64,000 nucleotides of DNA from Flavisphingomonas formosensis (GCF_009755815.1 NZ_WRPK01000004.1:465518-529517), one strand, 5' to 3'. Numbered from the stretch's first letter, positions 46,883 to 57,201 are shown. Numbers and translations are program-made. The notes: a model not told the origin generated them from the letters alone.

Positions 46883-47813
46883 ACCCATCGCCCTGCTTGC
46901 GCTGGCGATCGACGCCGCGATCGGCTGGCCGGCTCCGCTCTATCGCCGTATCGGCCACCCGGTGGGCCTCTTCGCGCGCTTCATCGGCGGCTGCGAACGG
47001 CTCTGGAATCATCGCTCCTTCGGTGAGGGCACCCGCCGGGTCGCGGGTGTCGTCACCGTCCTGCTGCTGCTCCTGATCGCGGCGGGCGGCGGGCTGGCGC
47101 TGCAATTTCTTCTGGTCGACCGGCTCGGCGGCTGGGCGTGGCCGTTCATCGGCCTGCTGGCAGCCCCGGGGCTCGCCCAGCGCAGCCTCAACGATCATGT
47201 CCGGCCCGTCGCCGCGGCTTTGGGCCGGGGCGATCTGCCGGCCGCACGCCGTGCGGTCGCGATGATCGTCGGCCGCGATACCGGCGCGCTGGACGAGGCG
47301 GGCGTGAGCCGGGCGGCGATCGAGAGCCTGTCCGAAAGCATCTGCGATGGCGTGGTCGCGCCCTGCTTCTGGCTGCTGCTGCTCGGCCTGCCTGGGATCT
47401 GGGCCTATAAGGCGATCAATACGGCGGACAGCCTGATCGGCCATCACGAGGAGCGCTGGCGCGCTTTCGGCTGGGCGGCGGCGCGCACCGACGATCTGCT
47501 CAACCTCCTTCCGGCGCGGATCTCCGGTCTGCTCATCTGCCTCGCCGGGCCGGGTGGCTGGCGCATCATGCTGCGCGATGCGCGCCGCCATGCCTCACCC
47601 AATGCGGGCTGGCCCGAGGCGGCGATGGCGGGCGTGCTCGGGCTGCGCCTGGCGGGGCCGATCGCCTATGACGGCATCGCGCATCTGAAGCCGTGGATCG
47701 GGGAGGGCCGCATCACGGCGCGCGGGGCGGACATCGAGCGTGCGCTGATCGTCTATCGTCGGGCCTGCCTGCTGCTGTGGATCGTCGCGGGAGGCGTGGC
47801 ATGGGTGCTTTGA
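46875..47813 (+). CDS. cbiB: Adenosylcobinamide-phosphate synthase
   Basis: The product is 312 residues (CbiB, named CobD in the Pseudomonas scheme) and attaches the aminopropanol arm to adenosylcobyric acid. It is a multi-pass membrane protein with the family segments [43 protein letters not shown] and [19 protein letters not shown]. The ATG overlaps the cobD stop (ATGGCTGA), and its end overlaps the cobQ start. Confidence 0.95.
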   Translation: MAEPIALLALAIDAAIGWPAPLYRRIGHPVGLFARFIGGCERLWNHRSFGEGTRRVAGVVTVLLLLLIAAGGGLALQFLLVDRLGGWAWPFIGLLAAPGLAQRSLNDHVRPVAAALGRGDLPAARRAVAMIVGRDTGALDEAGVSRAAIESLSESICDGVVAPCFWLLLLGLPGIWAYKAINTADSLIGHHEERWRAFGWAAARTDDLLNLLPARISGLLICLAGPGGWRIMLRDARRHASPNAGWPEAAMAGVLGLRLAGPIAYDGIAHLKPWIGEGRITARGADIERALIVYRRACLLLWIVAGGVAWVL

Positions 47814-49264
47814 TGCTGCAGGGCACCGGTTCGGACGTGGGCAAGTCGGTTCTCGTCGCGGGCCTCTGCCGCGCGCTCGTCCGGCGCGGCCATTCGGTCC
47901 TGCCGTTCAAGCCGCAGAACATGTCGAACAATGCAGCCGTCACCGCGGATGGCGGCGAGATCGGCCGCGCGCAGGCGCTGCAGGCGATTGCCTGCGGGGC
48001 CGAACCGCATAGCGACATGAATCCCGTGCTGCTGAAGCCGCAGGCCGACCGCACCTCGCAGCTCATCGTCGGCGGACGGGTGCGCGGCACGCTCGGTGCC
48101 GGCAATTTCCGCGCGGCGCGGGGTGCTCTGCTCGGCGAGGTGCTGGAGAGCTACCGGCGCCTTCGTGCGCGCGCGGATATCGTGGTGGTCGAAGGGGCGG
48201 GCTCGCCCGCCGAGATCAACCTGCGTGCCAGCGACATCGCCAATATGGGCTTCGCCCGAGCTGCGAATGTGCCTGTCGTGCTGATCGGCGACATCGATCG
48301 CGGCGGCGTGATCGCGGCCCTGGTCGGCACGCGCACGGTGGTCGATCCGGCCGATGCTGCGATGATCCGCGGCTTCGTCATCAACAAGTTCCGCGGTGAT
48401 CCGGCGCTGTTCGAGGATGGCTACCGCCAGATCGAGGCGCTTTCCGGATGGCGCGGCTTCGGCGTCGTTCCCTGGCTGCCGGCGACGGCCCGCCTGCCGA
48501 GCGAGGATGCCGTGGTGCTGGAACGGACGGCAGCGGCGACTCGTGGCCGCCTGCTGATCGCCTGCCCGATCCTTCCGCGCATCTCCAATTTCGACGATCT
48601 CGATCCCCTGAAGCTCGAACCGGACGTGGAACTCGCCATGATTCCGCCCGGTCGGCCGATCCCGGCTGGCGCCGCGCTGGTCGTGCTGGCCGGATCCAAG
48701 GCGACGATCGCCGATCTCGCTGCACTTCGCGCGGAGGGCTGGGACGTCGATATCCGCGCCCATCATCGCCGCGGCGGCGCGATATTGGGGTTGTGCGGGG
48801 GCTATCAGATGCTCGGCCGGCGCATCGCCGATCCCCACGGCATGGAAGGGCCAGCGGGGTCTGCCGAAGGGCTGGGGCTGCTCGCGGTCGATACCGTGCT
48901 GAGCGCGCAAAAGGCGCTCCGCCCGGTCGCCGGCACGGCCCTCAGTGCGCGTTTCGAGGGGTATGAGATGCACATGGGCGAGACCGACGGGCCGGACACC
49001 GTGCGCCCGCTCGTCACCTTCGACGACGGCCGCATCGACGGGGCGATCAGCGCGGACGGCCTGGTGCTCGGCAGCTATGTCCATGGCCTGCTCGCGGATT
49101 CCCGGCAGCGCACGGCGCTGCTCGCGCGGATCGGCGGAACCGGAGCCGGCCGCGATTATCGCGTTTCGATCGATGCCGCGCTGGACGAGATCGCTGAGAC
49201 TCTGGAGACGCACCTCGATATCGACGCGCTGGTGGCGATGGCGAAGGAGGCCGCCGGCGCCTGA
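47801..49264 (+). CDS. cobQ: Cobyric acid synthase
   Basis: The product is 487 residues and amidates four side chains of adenosylcobyrinic a,c-diamide. The N-terminal ATPase domain starts [20 protein letters not shown]. The C-terminal glutamine amidotransferase has [13 protein letters not shown] with the nucleophilic cysteine and SYVHGLLAD with the histidine. The ATG at 47801 has GGGAGGCG five bases upstream. It is the third gene of the cobD-cbiB-cobQ unit. Confidence 0.96.
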   Translation: MGALMLQGTGSDVGKSVLVAGLCRALVRRGHSVLPFKPQNMSNNAAVTADGGEIGRAQALQAIACGAEPHSDMNPVLLKPQADRTSQLIVGGRVRGTLGAGNFRAARGALLGEVLESYRRLRARADIVVVEGAGSPAEINLRASDIANMGFARAANVPVVLIGDIDRGGVIAALVGTRTVVDPADAAMIRGFVINKFRGDPALFEDGYRQIEALSGWRGFGVVPWLPATARLPSEDAVVLERTAAATRGRLLIACPILPRISNFDDLDPLKLEPDVELAMIPPGRPIPAGAALVVLAGSKATIADLAALRAEGWDVDIRAHHRRGGAILGLCGGYQMLGRRIADPHGMEGPAGSAEGLGLLAVDTVLSAQKALRPVAGTALSARFEGYEMHMGETDGPDTVRPLVTFDDGRIDGAISADGLVLGSYVHGLLADSRQRTALLARIGGTGAGRDYRVSIDAALDEIAETLETHLDIDALVAMAKEAAGA

Positions 49265-49343
49265 TCGCATTCCCCCGCGGTGGCACTGTCACACAGGGGC
49301 TGCTATGCGCATCTCATCATTAACAGAAGTTCATGATGAGGTT

Positions 49344-49856
49344 ATGCGTCCGCTTTCCCAGCTCATTTTCGGAGCCCGCTGGCTCCAGCTCCCGCTCTAT
49401 CTAGGCCTGATCGCCGCCCAGTGCGTTTACGTGTTCCTGTTCCTCAAGGAACTCGCCCATCTCGTCTCGCACGCGCCGAGCCTCAGCGAACAGCAGATCA
49501 TGCTGGTGGTGCTGGGCCTGATCGACGTGGTGATGATCTCCAACCTGCTGATCATGGTGATCATCGGCGGCTATGAGACGTTCGTGTCGCGGCTCGGCCT
49601 CGAAGGGCATCCGGACCACCCGGAATGGCTCGGCCATGTCAACAGCGGCATCCTCAAGGTGAAGCTGGCGATGGCGATCATCGGCATCTCCTCCATCCAT
49701 CTCCTGCGCACCTTCATCGAGGCGAGCGCGCTCGGCCTGCCGACCGCGCGCGTCACGGAAACCGGCGTGATGTGGCAGGCGATCATCCACTGCGCCTTCA
49801 TCCTCTCGGCGATCGGAATCGCCTATGTCGATCGGATGACGCATACGAAGCATTGA
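49344..49856 (+). CDS. YqhA/UPF0114 family membrane protein
   Basis: The product is about 170 residues with four hydrophobic segments. It matches YqhA: LIFGARWLQLPLYLGLIAAQ, LVVLGLIDVVMISNLLIMVI, GGYETFVSRLG and AIIGISSIHLLRTFIEAS. The function is unknown. The ATG at 49344 matches the usual family start; an ATG at 49305 would add 13 residues. It sits inside the cobalamin region but is not a known B12 gene. Confidence 0.88.
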   Translation: MRPLSQLIFGARWLQLPLYLGLIAAQCVYVFLFLKELAHLVSHAPSLSEQQIMLVVLGLIDVVMISNLLIMVIIGGYETFVSRLGLEGHPDHPEWLGHVNSGILKVKLAMAIIGISSIHLLRTFIEASALGLPTARVTETGVMWQAIIHCAFILSAIGIAYVDRMTHTKH

Positions 49857-49880
49857 TCGGCGCGGAACCGGTCTGCCGCG

Positions 49881-50594
49881 TCAGCCGAACTGCAGCAGGA
49901 AAGTGGCGAGCAGGCCGGTCTCCACCATCTCGATCCCGGCGCCATGGGCGTCTCCCGAAATGCCGCCGAGCGTCCGCCGCACCTTGAGTCCCCAGGCCGC
50001 GATCAGCACAGGCGCCACGAGCAGGGCGGGAGCAAACCAGGCGGCGGCTGCGCAGGGGAGGCTCCACAGGATCACGTCGCGCCAGCGCACTGCGGCGCGA
50101 AAGCGCGATGCCAGTCCTTCGTGTAGCGGCGGTAGCCACAGCGTCCAGGCCAGCGGGCTGATGCGTGCGGCAAAGGGAATGAGGATCAGCACGGCGGGGG
50201 CGCCTGCCGCGACCAGACCGTGCAGCAGCACGAGCTTTGCGATCAGCTGAACCACGACCGCCACCACGCCGAAGCTGCCGACATGCGGATCCGCGAGCAC
50301 CGCCAGCAGCCGCTCACGTCCCTTATGGATCGCGCCGTGAGCGTCGGCGAGATCGGCGAGCCCGTCGAGATGCAACGCGCCGGTCACGAGCACCCATGCC
50401 GCGAGTGCAGCCAGCGCTCCGGTCCAGGCGTCGATCCGCGCTCCACCCCAGGCGGCCGCGGCGAGGATGGCGCCGATCACGATGCCCGCCGCCGGAAACC
50501 AGCGCATCGATGCCGCGAAATCGCCTGCGTCCGCTTCCACGCGCGGCAGTGGTAGCCTGGTCAGGAATTGCAGCGCGAGTATCGGGCCTTTCAT
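49881..50594 (-). CDS. cobS: Adenosylcobinamide-GDP ribazoletransferase (cobalamin 5'-phosphate synthase)
   Basis: The product is 237 residues, an integral membrane enzyme joining adenosylcobinamide-GDP to alpha-ribazole. It starts LALQFLTRLPLPRVE and has GALHLDGLADLADAHGA, whose acidic residues bind metal. Several hydrophobic helices follow. The start overlaps the stop of cobC (ATGA). It is the last gene of the cobT-cobC-cobS minus-strand unit. Confidence 0.94.
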   Translation of the reverse strand: MKGPILALQFLTRLPLPRVEADAGDFAASMRWFPAAGIVIGAILAAAAWGGARIDAWTGALAALAAWVLVTGALHLDGLADLADAHGAIHKGRERLLAVLADPHVGSFGVVAVVVQLIAKLVLLHGLVAAGAPAVLILIPFAARISPLAWTLWLPPLHEGLASRFRAAVRWRDVILWSLPCAAAAWFAPALLVAPVLIAAWGLKVRRTLGGISGDAHGAGIEMVETGLLATFLLQFG

Positions 50595-51163
50595 GGCCAC
50601 AGACCGACGATCTGGCCGCTCCGCTGCGGGCCGGGCCAAAGGCGCAGGCTCAGCAGTGCGCCATAGGGCAGATCGAACGCCCAGAGCTGCGGCAGGGCGA
50701 AGCCGCAGAGCAGCGCCATTGCCGCGCGCATCGCGCCGCCATGGGTGACGACGAGCGCCGGACCGGCTGGCAACCCGTCGATCGCTGCGCCAACCCGTTC
50801 GCGCAGCGCGGACCAGCGTTCGCCGCCGGGTGGCGGCGCGGCATCGGGATCGCCCCAGAAGCGGCCGAGCGCACCGCGATCGATCTCGGCCGAGGCGCGG
50901 CCATCCCAGGCGCCGAAATCGAGTTCGCGCCAGCGCGGGTCGACGTGAAGGGGCATGCCGCACTCCGCGGCGATCGCTTCTCCCGCCTGCCGCGCCCGGG
51001 CGAGATCGGAGGCGATTATGGTCGCGGCGTCCAGCCCTTCCGCCTGGGCCATGCATGCGGCGATGCCCGCCGGGTTCGGCGGCTCGTCGGTGTGGCCGAG
51101 CATCAGGCCGGTCCGCATCGGCGCGCCGTGGCGCATCAGGTGAAGCAGGCGCGGCGCGCTCAT
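50591..51163 (-). CDS. cobC: Histidine phosphatase family protein, probable alpha-ribazole phosphatase
   Basis: The product is 190 residues. The phosphoglycerate-mutase-like motif is LHLMRHGAPMRTG near the start, with GHTDEPPNPAG and the second histidine in LVVTHGGAMRA. CobC removes the phosphate from alpha-ribazole phosphate or adenosylcobalamin phosphate. Placement between cobT and cobS with four-base overlaps supports the specific call. The fold alone would only give a histidine phosphatase. Confidence 0.88.
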   Translation of the reverse strand: MSAPRLLHLMRHGAPMRTGLMLGHTDEPPNPAGIAACMAQAEGLDAATIIASDLARARQAGEAIAAECGMPLHVDPRWRELDFGAWDGRASAEIDRGALGRFWGDPDAAPPPGGERWSALRERVGAAIDGLPAGPALVVTHGGAMRAAMALLCGFALPQLWAFDLPYGALLSLRLWPGPQRSGQIVGLWP

Positions 51164-52176
51164 CCGGCGTCCGACACGCCGGCCTCGGCGAAGGTTGCCA
51201 TTCCGCCATGTGCGGCCAGCGCCGATCGGATGACCGCGACTGCGACCGCGGCGCCGCTGCCTTCGCCGAGCCGCATGTCGAGCGACAGCATCGGCTCCAG
51301 CCCGAGCCGCGCGAGCAGGCGGCGATGGCCCGGTTCGGCGGAGCGATGGCCGGCAAGGCAGTGGGCAACGATGCCGGGATGCACGGCGGCGATCGGCGCG
51401 ATGCTCGCGCAGCAGATGAACCCGTCGAGAATGACTGCGACGCCGAGTTGCCGCGCGCGCAGGATCGCGCCTGCCATGGCTGCGATTTCGCGGCCGCCGA
51501 GCCGGCGCAGCGTCTCGAACGGGGTTTGCGGGGCGTCGCGGTGAAAGCCGATCGCCTGCTCGATCACCGCGATCTTGCGCGCGATGCCAACCTGCCCGAC
51601 GCCGGTGCCCGGTCCCGTCCAGTCGGCGGCCGGACCGCCATAGGCGCGCGTGCAAAGAGCCGCCGCCGCGGTCGAATTGCCGATGCCCATCTCGCCGACG
51701 ACGAGCAGGTCAAGGTCGGGTTCTACCACCGCTGCGCCCGCGGAAAGGGCGGCAAGGCACTCGGCTTCGGACAAGGCGGGGGCGACGGTGAAGTCCTGGG
51801 TCGGCATGTCGAGCGCCAGCGGGACGACGGTCAGCTCCAGCCCCGCGGCACGCGCAAGCGTGTTGATCGCCGCGCCGCCGGCCTCGAAATTGGTGACCAT
51901 CTGGGCGGTCACCTCGGCGGGAAAGGCACTGACACCATGGGCGACGAAGCCATGATTGCCGGCGAACACCGCGGCACGACCGCGCTCCAGCAGCGGCCGT
52001 TCGCGTCCTTGCCAGCCGGCGAGGAAGATCGCGATCTCCTCCAGCCGGCCAAGCGATCCAGCCGGCTTGGTGAGCATCGCCTGCCGCGCGCGCGCGGCGG
52101 CGATCGCGGCGGGATCGGGAGCCGGCAGATCGCGCAGCGCCGCCTCGAAAGCGGTGCGGGTCGGGAAGGCAGTCAT
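51160..52176 (-). CDS. cobT: Nicotinate-nucleotide--dimethylbenzimidazole phosphoribosyltransferase
   Basis: The product is 338 residues and activates the lower ligand 5,6-dimethylbenzimidazole to alpha-ribazole phosphate. Family motifs are LTKPAGSLGRLEEIA, VFAGNHGFVAHGVSAFP, VGEMGIGNSTAAAAL with the catalytic glutamate region nearby, and VILDGFICCASIAP. It is first in the cobT-cobC-cobS unit and overlaps cobC. No bluB gene for making dimethylbenzimidazole is seen in the window. Confidence 0.95.
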   Translation of the reverse strand: MTAFPTRTAFEAALRDLPAPDPAAIAAARARQAMLTKPAGSLGRLEEIAIFLAGWQGRERPLLERGRAAVFAGNHGFVAHGVSAFPAEVTAQMVTNFEAGGAAINTLARAAGLELTVVPLALDMPTQDFTVAPALSEAECLAALSAGAAVVEPDLDLLVVGEMGIGNSTAAAALCTRAYGGPAADWTGPGTGVGQVGIARKIAVIEQAIGFHRDAPQTPFETLRRLGGREIAAMAGAILRARQLGVAVILDGFICCASIAPIAAVHPGIVAHCLAGHRSAEPGHRRLLARLGLEPMLSLDMRLGEGSGAAVAVAVIRSALAAHGGMATFAEAGVSDAG

Positions 52177-52263
52177 TTCAATTGTCTCCGGGAAACGTTC
52201 GCGTCGAGCCTGTTCGTTCGACGCGCATCCTCCTCCTCTGGAGAGGATCATTGCTTGCATCCA

Positions 52264-52347
52264 CGTCATGCCAGCGGAAGCTGGCATCGCCCTCGAAAAG
52301 CACGCCGTTCGTGGTCGATAGTGATCCCAGCTTTCGCTGGGATGACG
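52264..52347. repeat. Second copy of the CGTCAT...ATGACG inverted repeat
   Basis: The right arm (52323-52347) is identical to the right arm of the repeat at 36286-36370. The left arm (52264-52288) has compensating changes (ATGCCAGCGGAAGCTGGCATC) that keep its own internal hairpin. The spacer differs. It fills the gap between cobT and the DUF1636 gene. Confidence 0.72.
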
Positions 52348-52392
52348 GTAGAGGTTTTGAAGCTGTCCTATCCGAGCTCGGTCGCGCTGGCT

Positions 52393-52800
52393 TCATTCCG
52401 CGACGAAGCCCGGCGGCGGCGTGCGGGTGATGAAATGACCCTTCACGCCTTGCGGCCAGCGCGCGAAGGGCACGCGGCCATGCTCGCTCGCCGCATATTC
52501 CACGGCATAGTCGAGCAGGGCGCGGGCGGCGTCCTCGTCGGGCGCGAAGCGGCCGAGCACATAGCCCACCTTGCCCGGCGCGCGCAGGTGCACGGTGCAA
52601 TATTCGCTGCAGGCGAAGAGGCAGGGCATTTCTTGGACGGCGATGCCGGCATAGCGCGGATCGGCGGCCTGGACGGCACACAGGGCCTCCACCATGCGCG
52701 CGCCGCCGCGGCGCCCGTCCGCATCCTCACGTGCGTCTTTCGCATGGCGGCAGGTGTTGCAGGCGACGATGGCCGGGCCATCGGCGACGCGGGTCAGCAT
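52393..52800 (-). CDS. DUF1636 family protein, thioredoxin-like ferredoxin type
   Basis: The product is 135 residues. Cysteines lie in IVACNTCRHAKDARE, EALCAVQAA and MPCLFACSEYCTVHLRAPGK, the arrangement of DUF1636 metal-binding proteins related to [2Fe-2S] thioredoxin-like ferredoxins. The family is commonly found in cobalamin clusters, where it may supply electrons for cobalt reduction (inference). It follows cobO by 34 bases and probably belongs to the cobW-cobN-cobO transcript. Confidence 0.82.
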   Translation of the reverse strand: MLTRVADGPAIVACNTCRHAKDAREDADGRRGGARMVEALCAVQAADPRYAGIAVQEMPCLFACSEYCTVHLRAPGKVGYVLGRFAPDEDAARALLDYAVEYAASEHGRVPFARWPQGVKGHFITRTPPPGFVAE

Positions 52801-52834
52801 GGGCGGTCTCCCTCGATGATCGCTGGGCGCATGA

Positions 52835-53443
52835 TCAGAATTCGATGCCCGGCTGCGCCTTCACGCCCGATCGGAACGGATGCTTGACGAGCGTCATCTC
52901 GGTAACGAGATCGGCGGCGTCGATCAGCGCCTGGGGGGCATTGCGCCCGGTGACGATGACATGTTTCGCCGGGGACCGAGCGGTGAGCACCTCGACGACT
53001 TCGTCGAGCGGCAGATAATCGTAGCGCAGGACGATGTTGAGCTCGTCGGCGAGCACCATGTCATAGGCCGGATCGGCGATCATCCGTTTCACTTCTTCCC
53101 AGGCCTCGCGGGCGACTGCGACATCCCGCGCACGATCCTGGGTATTCCAGGTGAAGCCTTCGCCCATCGGCTTGAATTCGATCCGGTCGGGAAAGGCGTC
53201 GAACACCGTCTTTTCGCCGGTAGCCATCGCGCCTTTCACGAATTGCACGACGCCGACCTTCCTGCCATGGCCGATGGCGCGCACCACCATGCCGAGGGCG
53301 GCCGTCGTCTTGCCCTTGCCCTTGCCGGTGTGGACGATCAGCAGGCCCTTCTCGATCGTCTTGGCCGCGACGATCTTGTCGTGCGCGGCCTGTTTCTTGC
53401 GCATCTTCTCGGCATGTTGTTCCTCGGTGCGCTGGACGCTCAT
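52835..53443 (-). CDS. cobO: Cob(I)yrinic acid a,c-diamide adenosyltransferase
   Basis: The product is 202 residues of the CobA/CobO/BtuR type and adds the 5'-deoxyadenosyl upper ligand. The P-loop is LLIVHTGKGKGKTTAALG. VVQFVKGAMATGE, MVLADELNIVLRYDYL and VIVTGRNAPQALIDAADLVTE follow in order. The ATG overlaps the cobN stop (ATGA), coupling the two genes. Confidence 0.96.
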   Translation of the reverse strand: MSVQRTEEQHAEKMRKKQAAHDKIVAAKTIEKGLLIVHTGKGKGKTTAALGMVVRAIGHGRKVGVVQFVKGAMATGEKTVFDAFPDRIEFKPMGEGFTWNTQDRARDVAVAREAWEEVKRMIADPAYDMVLADELNIVLRYDYLPLDEVVEVLTARSPAKHVIVTGRNAPQALIDAADLVTEMTLVKHPFRSGVKAQPGIEF

Positions 53444-56400
53444 GCTTCGTCTCCCTTGAGCTCGGCGAGCAGCAGGCCCGCGCTGTTCGATCTCGGTTTC
53501 CACAGGCCGCGTGCCAGCGCCTCGGCCAGACGGGTAGCGGTTTCGCGCAGGGCCGCCGGATTGGCCTGCGCCATAAAGGCGCGTACCGCCTCGTCCTCGA
53601 TGAAGGCGGCGTGGACGGCATCGAAATGATGGTCGCGCACCGCATGGGTGGTGGCCGCGAAGGCGAAGAGATAGTCGATCGAGGCTGCGATCTCGAACGC
53701 GCCCTTGTAGCCGTGGCGCATCACGCCCGCGATCCACTTGGGGTTGACGAGTCGGGCGCGCACGATGCGGCCGATCTCGTCCTCCAGCGTGCGCATCACG
53801 GGCCGTTCGGGGCGGCTGTGATCATTGTGATAGGAAAGCGGCACGCGGCCGGAAAGATGCTCGACCGCGGCGGCCATGCCGCCCTCGAACTGATAATAAT
53901 CGTCGCTGTCGAGCAGGTCGTGCTCGCGATTATCCTGGTTCTGGACGAGCGCGTCGGCGGAGGAGAGGCGGGCCGCGAACAGCTCGCGTTCGGCATCGCC
54001 TTCGACCCCGGCACCGTAGGCGTAGCTGCCCCAGTCGAGATAGACGCCGGCAAGGTCGGCGCGGCTGTGCCACAGCCGCTCGTCGATCATCGCCTGCAGG
54101 CCGGCGCCATAGGCCCCCGGCCGCGATCCGAAGACGCGCGTGCCGGCCCGCCGCGCGGCGGTGGTGGGATCGGCGCCGCGATCGATTAGCGCGGCGGTCT
54201 CGGCGCGGTGGCGCGCGGCGGCCGGATTGTCCTCGGCGGCCTCGTCCAGCGCCATCACCGCGCGCGCCGCGCTGTCGATGAGGTCGATCTGCTCGGGAAA
54301 GGCATCGCGGAAGAAGCCGGAGATACGCAAGGTGACGTCCACCCGCGGCCGGCCTAGCTCGGCGAGCGGCATCAGCTCGAAGCCGGTGACGCGGCCCGAC
54401 GTCCAGTCCCAGCGCGGCCGGGCGCCCATCAGCGCCAGCGCCTGGGCGATGTCGTCGCCGCCGGTACGCATATTGGCCGTGCCCCAGGCGGAGAGCGCAA
54501 TGGCGCGGGGATAGTCGCCCTCGCGCTGGAGATAGTCCTGGACGAGCAGCTGCGCCGAACGCCAGCCGAGATCCCAGGCGACCGCGGTGGGCACCGCGCG
54601 CGTATCGACCGAATAGAAGTTGCGGCCGGTCGGCAGCACATCCGGCCGCCCGCGCGTCGGCGCGCCCGAGGGGCCGGGAAGGATGAAGCGTCCGTCGAGG
54701 CCGGCGAGGAGGGCGGCGGCTTCGGCTGGGCCGCAGGCGTCGACGCGGGGGGCGAGATCGGTGCGGATTGCGTCGAGGACGATCCGGGTTGCTGCCAACT
54801 CCCCATCGCCCCTGCCTTCGTAGGGGTGACGGTCTATGGAGCAAGCCTCATCAACCAAATCCGCGGCCACCATCTCCAGCCGTTCGATCGTATCCCCGGC
54901 CGTCCGCCAGGGATCGTTTGATATTGCCGCCAGAATCTCCGGCCGAGGTCCCTCCCATCGATCGCCCAACCGGCAATCCAGCGGATCGAAACCCAGCCCC
55001 AGATCGTCCGCCAGCGCCCGTAGCATCGAAGCCTCCCCGGCCCCTTCATACCCACGCGGCGTGCGCGCCAATGCGACCACCAGATCCCGCCGCAGCCGCC
55101 CCTCCGGCGACTGCGTGAACACATGCAGCCCGTCGCGGATCTGCAGTTCCTTCAGCTCACACAGATAATTGTCGATCGCGGCGAGCGCGTCGTCATCGTC
55201 GCCGCTCGCCCCTGCATCCTTGTCGAGCCCCTGGCTGCGTGCGAGATCGAGTATGTCGCGGCGGAGCCGGTCGAGCCGGCGCGGGTCCATGCCGGCGGCG
55301 AGATAATATTCGTCGACCAGCGCCTCGAGCTGCTTGAGCGGGCCGTAGCTTTCCGCACGGGTCAGCGGCGGCGTCAGATGGTCGACGATCGCCGCGCCGA
55401 TCCGCCGCTTCGCCTGGGTGCCCTCGCCGGGATCGTTGACGATGAAGGGATAGAGCTGGGGGAGAGGCCCGGCGCAGATTTCTGGAAAGCAATTCTCGGA
55501 CAGCGAGATCGCCTTGCCAGGCAGCCATTCGAGATTGCCGTGCTTGCCGACATGCACGATCGCCTGCGCGCCGAAGCTTTGCTCCAGCCAGACATGGAAA
55601 GCGAGATAGGCGTGCGGCGGCGCCAGCGCCGGATCGTGATAGCTCTGCTTGGCATCGATATTGTAGCCACGTGCCGGCTGCACCGCGAGCGCGACATGGC
55701 CGAAGCGGTGGACGGCGAGGCGGAAGGCGCCGTCGCGGAGGAAGGGATCCGCCTCGGGCTCGCCCCAGCGGGCGACAATGGTTTGGCGTGCGTCTTCGGG
55801 CAACAGCGCGAAAGCGGCGCGATAGTCGGCCAGCGGGAGGGCGATCTCACCGGGGCGATCGGCCGAACCGGGCGCATTGGTCACGCCCGCCGTCATCAGC
55901 TGCATCAGCGCGGCGCCGCCGCGGGGCGCATCGCCGATAGCATAGCCGGCGTCGCCGAGCGCGGCGAGGATCGCGGCCGCGCTGGCCGGCGTGTCGAGGC
56001 CGACGCCGTTGCCGATCCGTCCGTCGCGATTGGGATAGTTGGCGAGCACCAGCGCGATTCGGCGCTCGGCCGGCGGCGTGCGGCGCAGCTGGGCCCAGTT
56101 GGCGGCCAGCGCCGCGACGAAGGCAACCCGGCCGGGATCGACGCGCGGGACGACGATGCCGCATTCGGTGCGCGCGTCGAAACGCTCGGCGGACTTGAAG
56201 GCGACGGCGCGGGTGAAGAGGCGTCCGTCCACTTCCGGCAGCGCGACGTTCATCGCCAGATCGCGCGGGCCGAGGCCGCGGGCGCTCTCCTGCCACACCG
56301 ATCGTTCGACGCCGGCGAACACGGTCTGCAGGATCGGGCAGTCGGCGCGTTCCAGCACGCTGGGAGTGCGCGTCTCGCCGGGCGAGGAGGCAGCGAAGGA

Positions 56401-57201
56401 GGTGGCGTTGAGGATCACGTCCGGCGCAGCCTGGTCGATCAGCCCGGCGAGCCAGTCGCGCGCGAAGGGCTCGCGCAGGGCGCGAACATGGACCGGAACG
56501 ACGTTCAGCCCTTGCGTCTCCAGTCCGGCGATCACGGCATCGACCGCTTCGAGCGTGCCGGCGATCAGCAGCGCCCGATAGAAGACCAACAGCGCCACCG
56601 GGCGACCGGCTTGCCAGCGGGCGCGGACGTCGGCGAGGGTGGGGCGCTCCAGTCCCGGCAGGTAAAGGCCGGCATCGGCGACGGGCACCGGATCGTCCGG
56701 TTGGCCGGCGTCGCTCCCGATCAGGCGCGCGGCGGTGCGCAGGAAGCCGACGGCGTTGGCGATGCCGCCCTGGCGCAGATAATCGCGCAGCCGATCGCAC
56801 CCGGCCGGAGCCAAAGTGGAGGCGCGCTCCAGCTCCGGATCCGCTTCGCGGCCGTCGGCGATCGCGGCGAAGGCGATGCCGCGGGTGCGCGCCATCGCCG
56901 CAATCTCGTCGATGCCATAGGGCCAGTAGGATTTCCCGCCGAGCAGGATCACGCACACGAAGCGGGCGTGGGCGATCACTGTCTCGACATAGAGATCGAC
57001 CGAATAGGGATGGCGCAGTTGCAGCAGGTTCGCGAGCCGGACGCTGGGCGCGCGGTCTCCCAGCGCCGCCGCGGCATGGGCGAAGCAGGCAAGCTCGCTG
57101 TCCGCGACGGTCAGGATCACGATGTCGCCGGGCGACTGGGCGAGGTCGATCGCATCCTCGCCGTTCGAAACGGTGCCCGGCGTAGCCGCGAGCAGATGCA
57201 T
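53440..57201 (-). CDS. cobN: Aerobic cobaltochelatase subunit CobN
   Basis: The product is 1253 residues, the large subunit that inserts cobalt into hydrogenobyrinic a,c-diamide. Family segments include VHVGKHGNLEWLPGKAISLS, YPFIVNDPGEGTQAKRR, RDAFPEQIDLIDSAARAV and the C-terminal NPKWIAGVMRHGYKGAFEIA. Length matches CobN. The CobS and CobT ATPase subunits of the chelatase are not in this window (cobS and cobT here are the unrelated late-pathway genes). It starts on the last base of the cobW stop. Confidence 0.96.
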   Translation of the reverse strand: MHLLAATPGTVSNGEDAIDLAQSPGDIVILTVADSELACFAHAAAALGDRAPSVRLANLLQLRHPYSVDLYVETVIAHARFVCVILLGGKSYWPYGIDEIAAMARTRGIAFAAIADGREADPELERASTLAPAGCDRLRDYLRQGGIANAVGFLRTAARLIGSDAGQPDDPVPVADAGLYLPGLERPTLADVRARWQAGRPVALLVFYRALLIAGTLEAVDAVIAGLETQGLNVVPVHVRALREPFARDWLAGLIDQAAPDVILNATSFAASSPGETRTPSVLERADCPILQTVFAGVERSVWQESARGLGPRDLAMNVALPEVDGRLFTRAVAFKSAERFDARTECGIVVPRVDPGRVAFVAALAANWAQLRRTPPAERRIALVLANYPNRDGRIGNGVGLDTPASAAAILAALGDAGYAIGDAPRGGAALMQLMTAGVTNAPGSADRPGEIALPLADYRAAFALLPEDARQTIVARWGEPEADPFLRDGAFRLAVHRFGHVALAVQPARGYNIDAKQSYHDPALAPPHAYLAFHVWLEQSFGAQAIVHVGKHGNLEWLPGKAISLSENCFPEICAGPLPQLYPFIVNDPGEGTQAKRRIGAAIVDHLTPPLTRAESYGPLKQLEALVDEYYLAAGMDPRRLDRLRRDILDLARSQGLDKDAGASGDDDDALAAIDNYLCELKELQIRDGLHVFTQSPEGRLRRDLVVALARTPRGYEGAGEASMLRALADDLGLGFDPLDCRLGDRWEGPRPEILAAISNDPWRTAGDTIERLEMVAADLVDEACSIDRHPYEGRGDGELAATRIVLDAIRTDLAPRVDACGPAEAAALLAGLDGRFILPGPSGAPTRGRPDVLPTGRNFYSVDTRAVPTAVAWDLGWRSAQLLVQDYLQREGDYPRAIALSAWGTANMRTGGDDIAQALALMGARPRWDWTSGRVTGFELMPLAELGRPRVDVTLRISGFFRDAFPEQIDLIDSAARAVMALDEAAEDNPAAARHRAETAALIDRGADPTTAARRAGTRVFGSRPGAYGAGLQAMIDERLWHSRADLAGVYLDWGSYAYGAGVEGDAERELFAARLSSADALVQNQDNREHDLLDSDDYYQFEGGMAAAVEHLSGRVPLSYHNDHSRPERPVMRTLEDEIGRIVRARLVNPKWIAGVMRHGYKGAFEIAASIDYLFAFAATTHAVRDHHFDAVHAAFIEDEAVRAFMAQANPAALRETATRLAEALARGLWKPRSNSAGLLLAELKGDEA

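Noticed and set aside
45287..46888. Single 533-codon minus-strand frame that would fuse cobU to a long N-terminal extension
   Set aside because: The extension is antisense to cobD, which has PLP-enzyme motifs and a good ribosome binding site; cobU starts properly at 45808.
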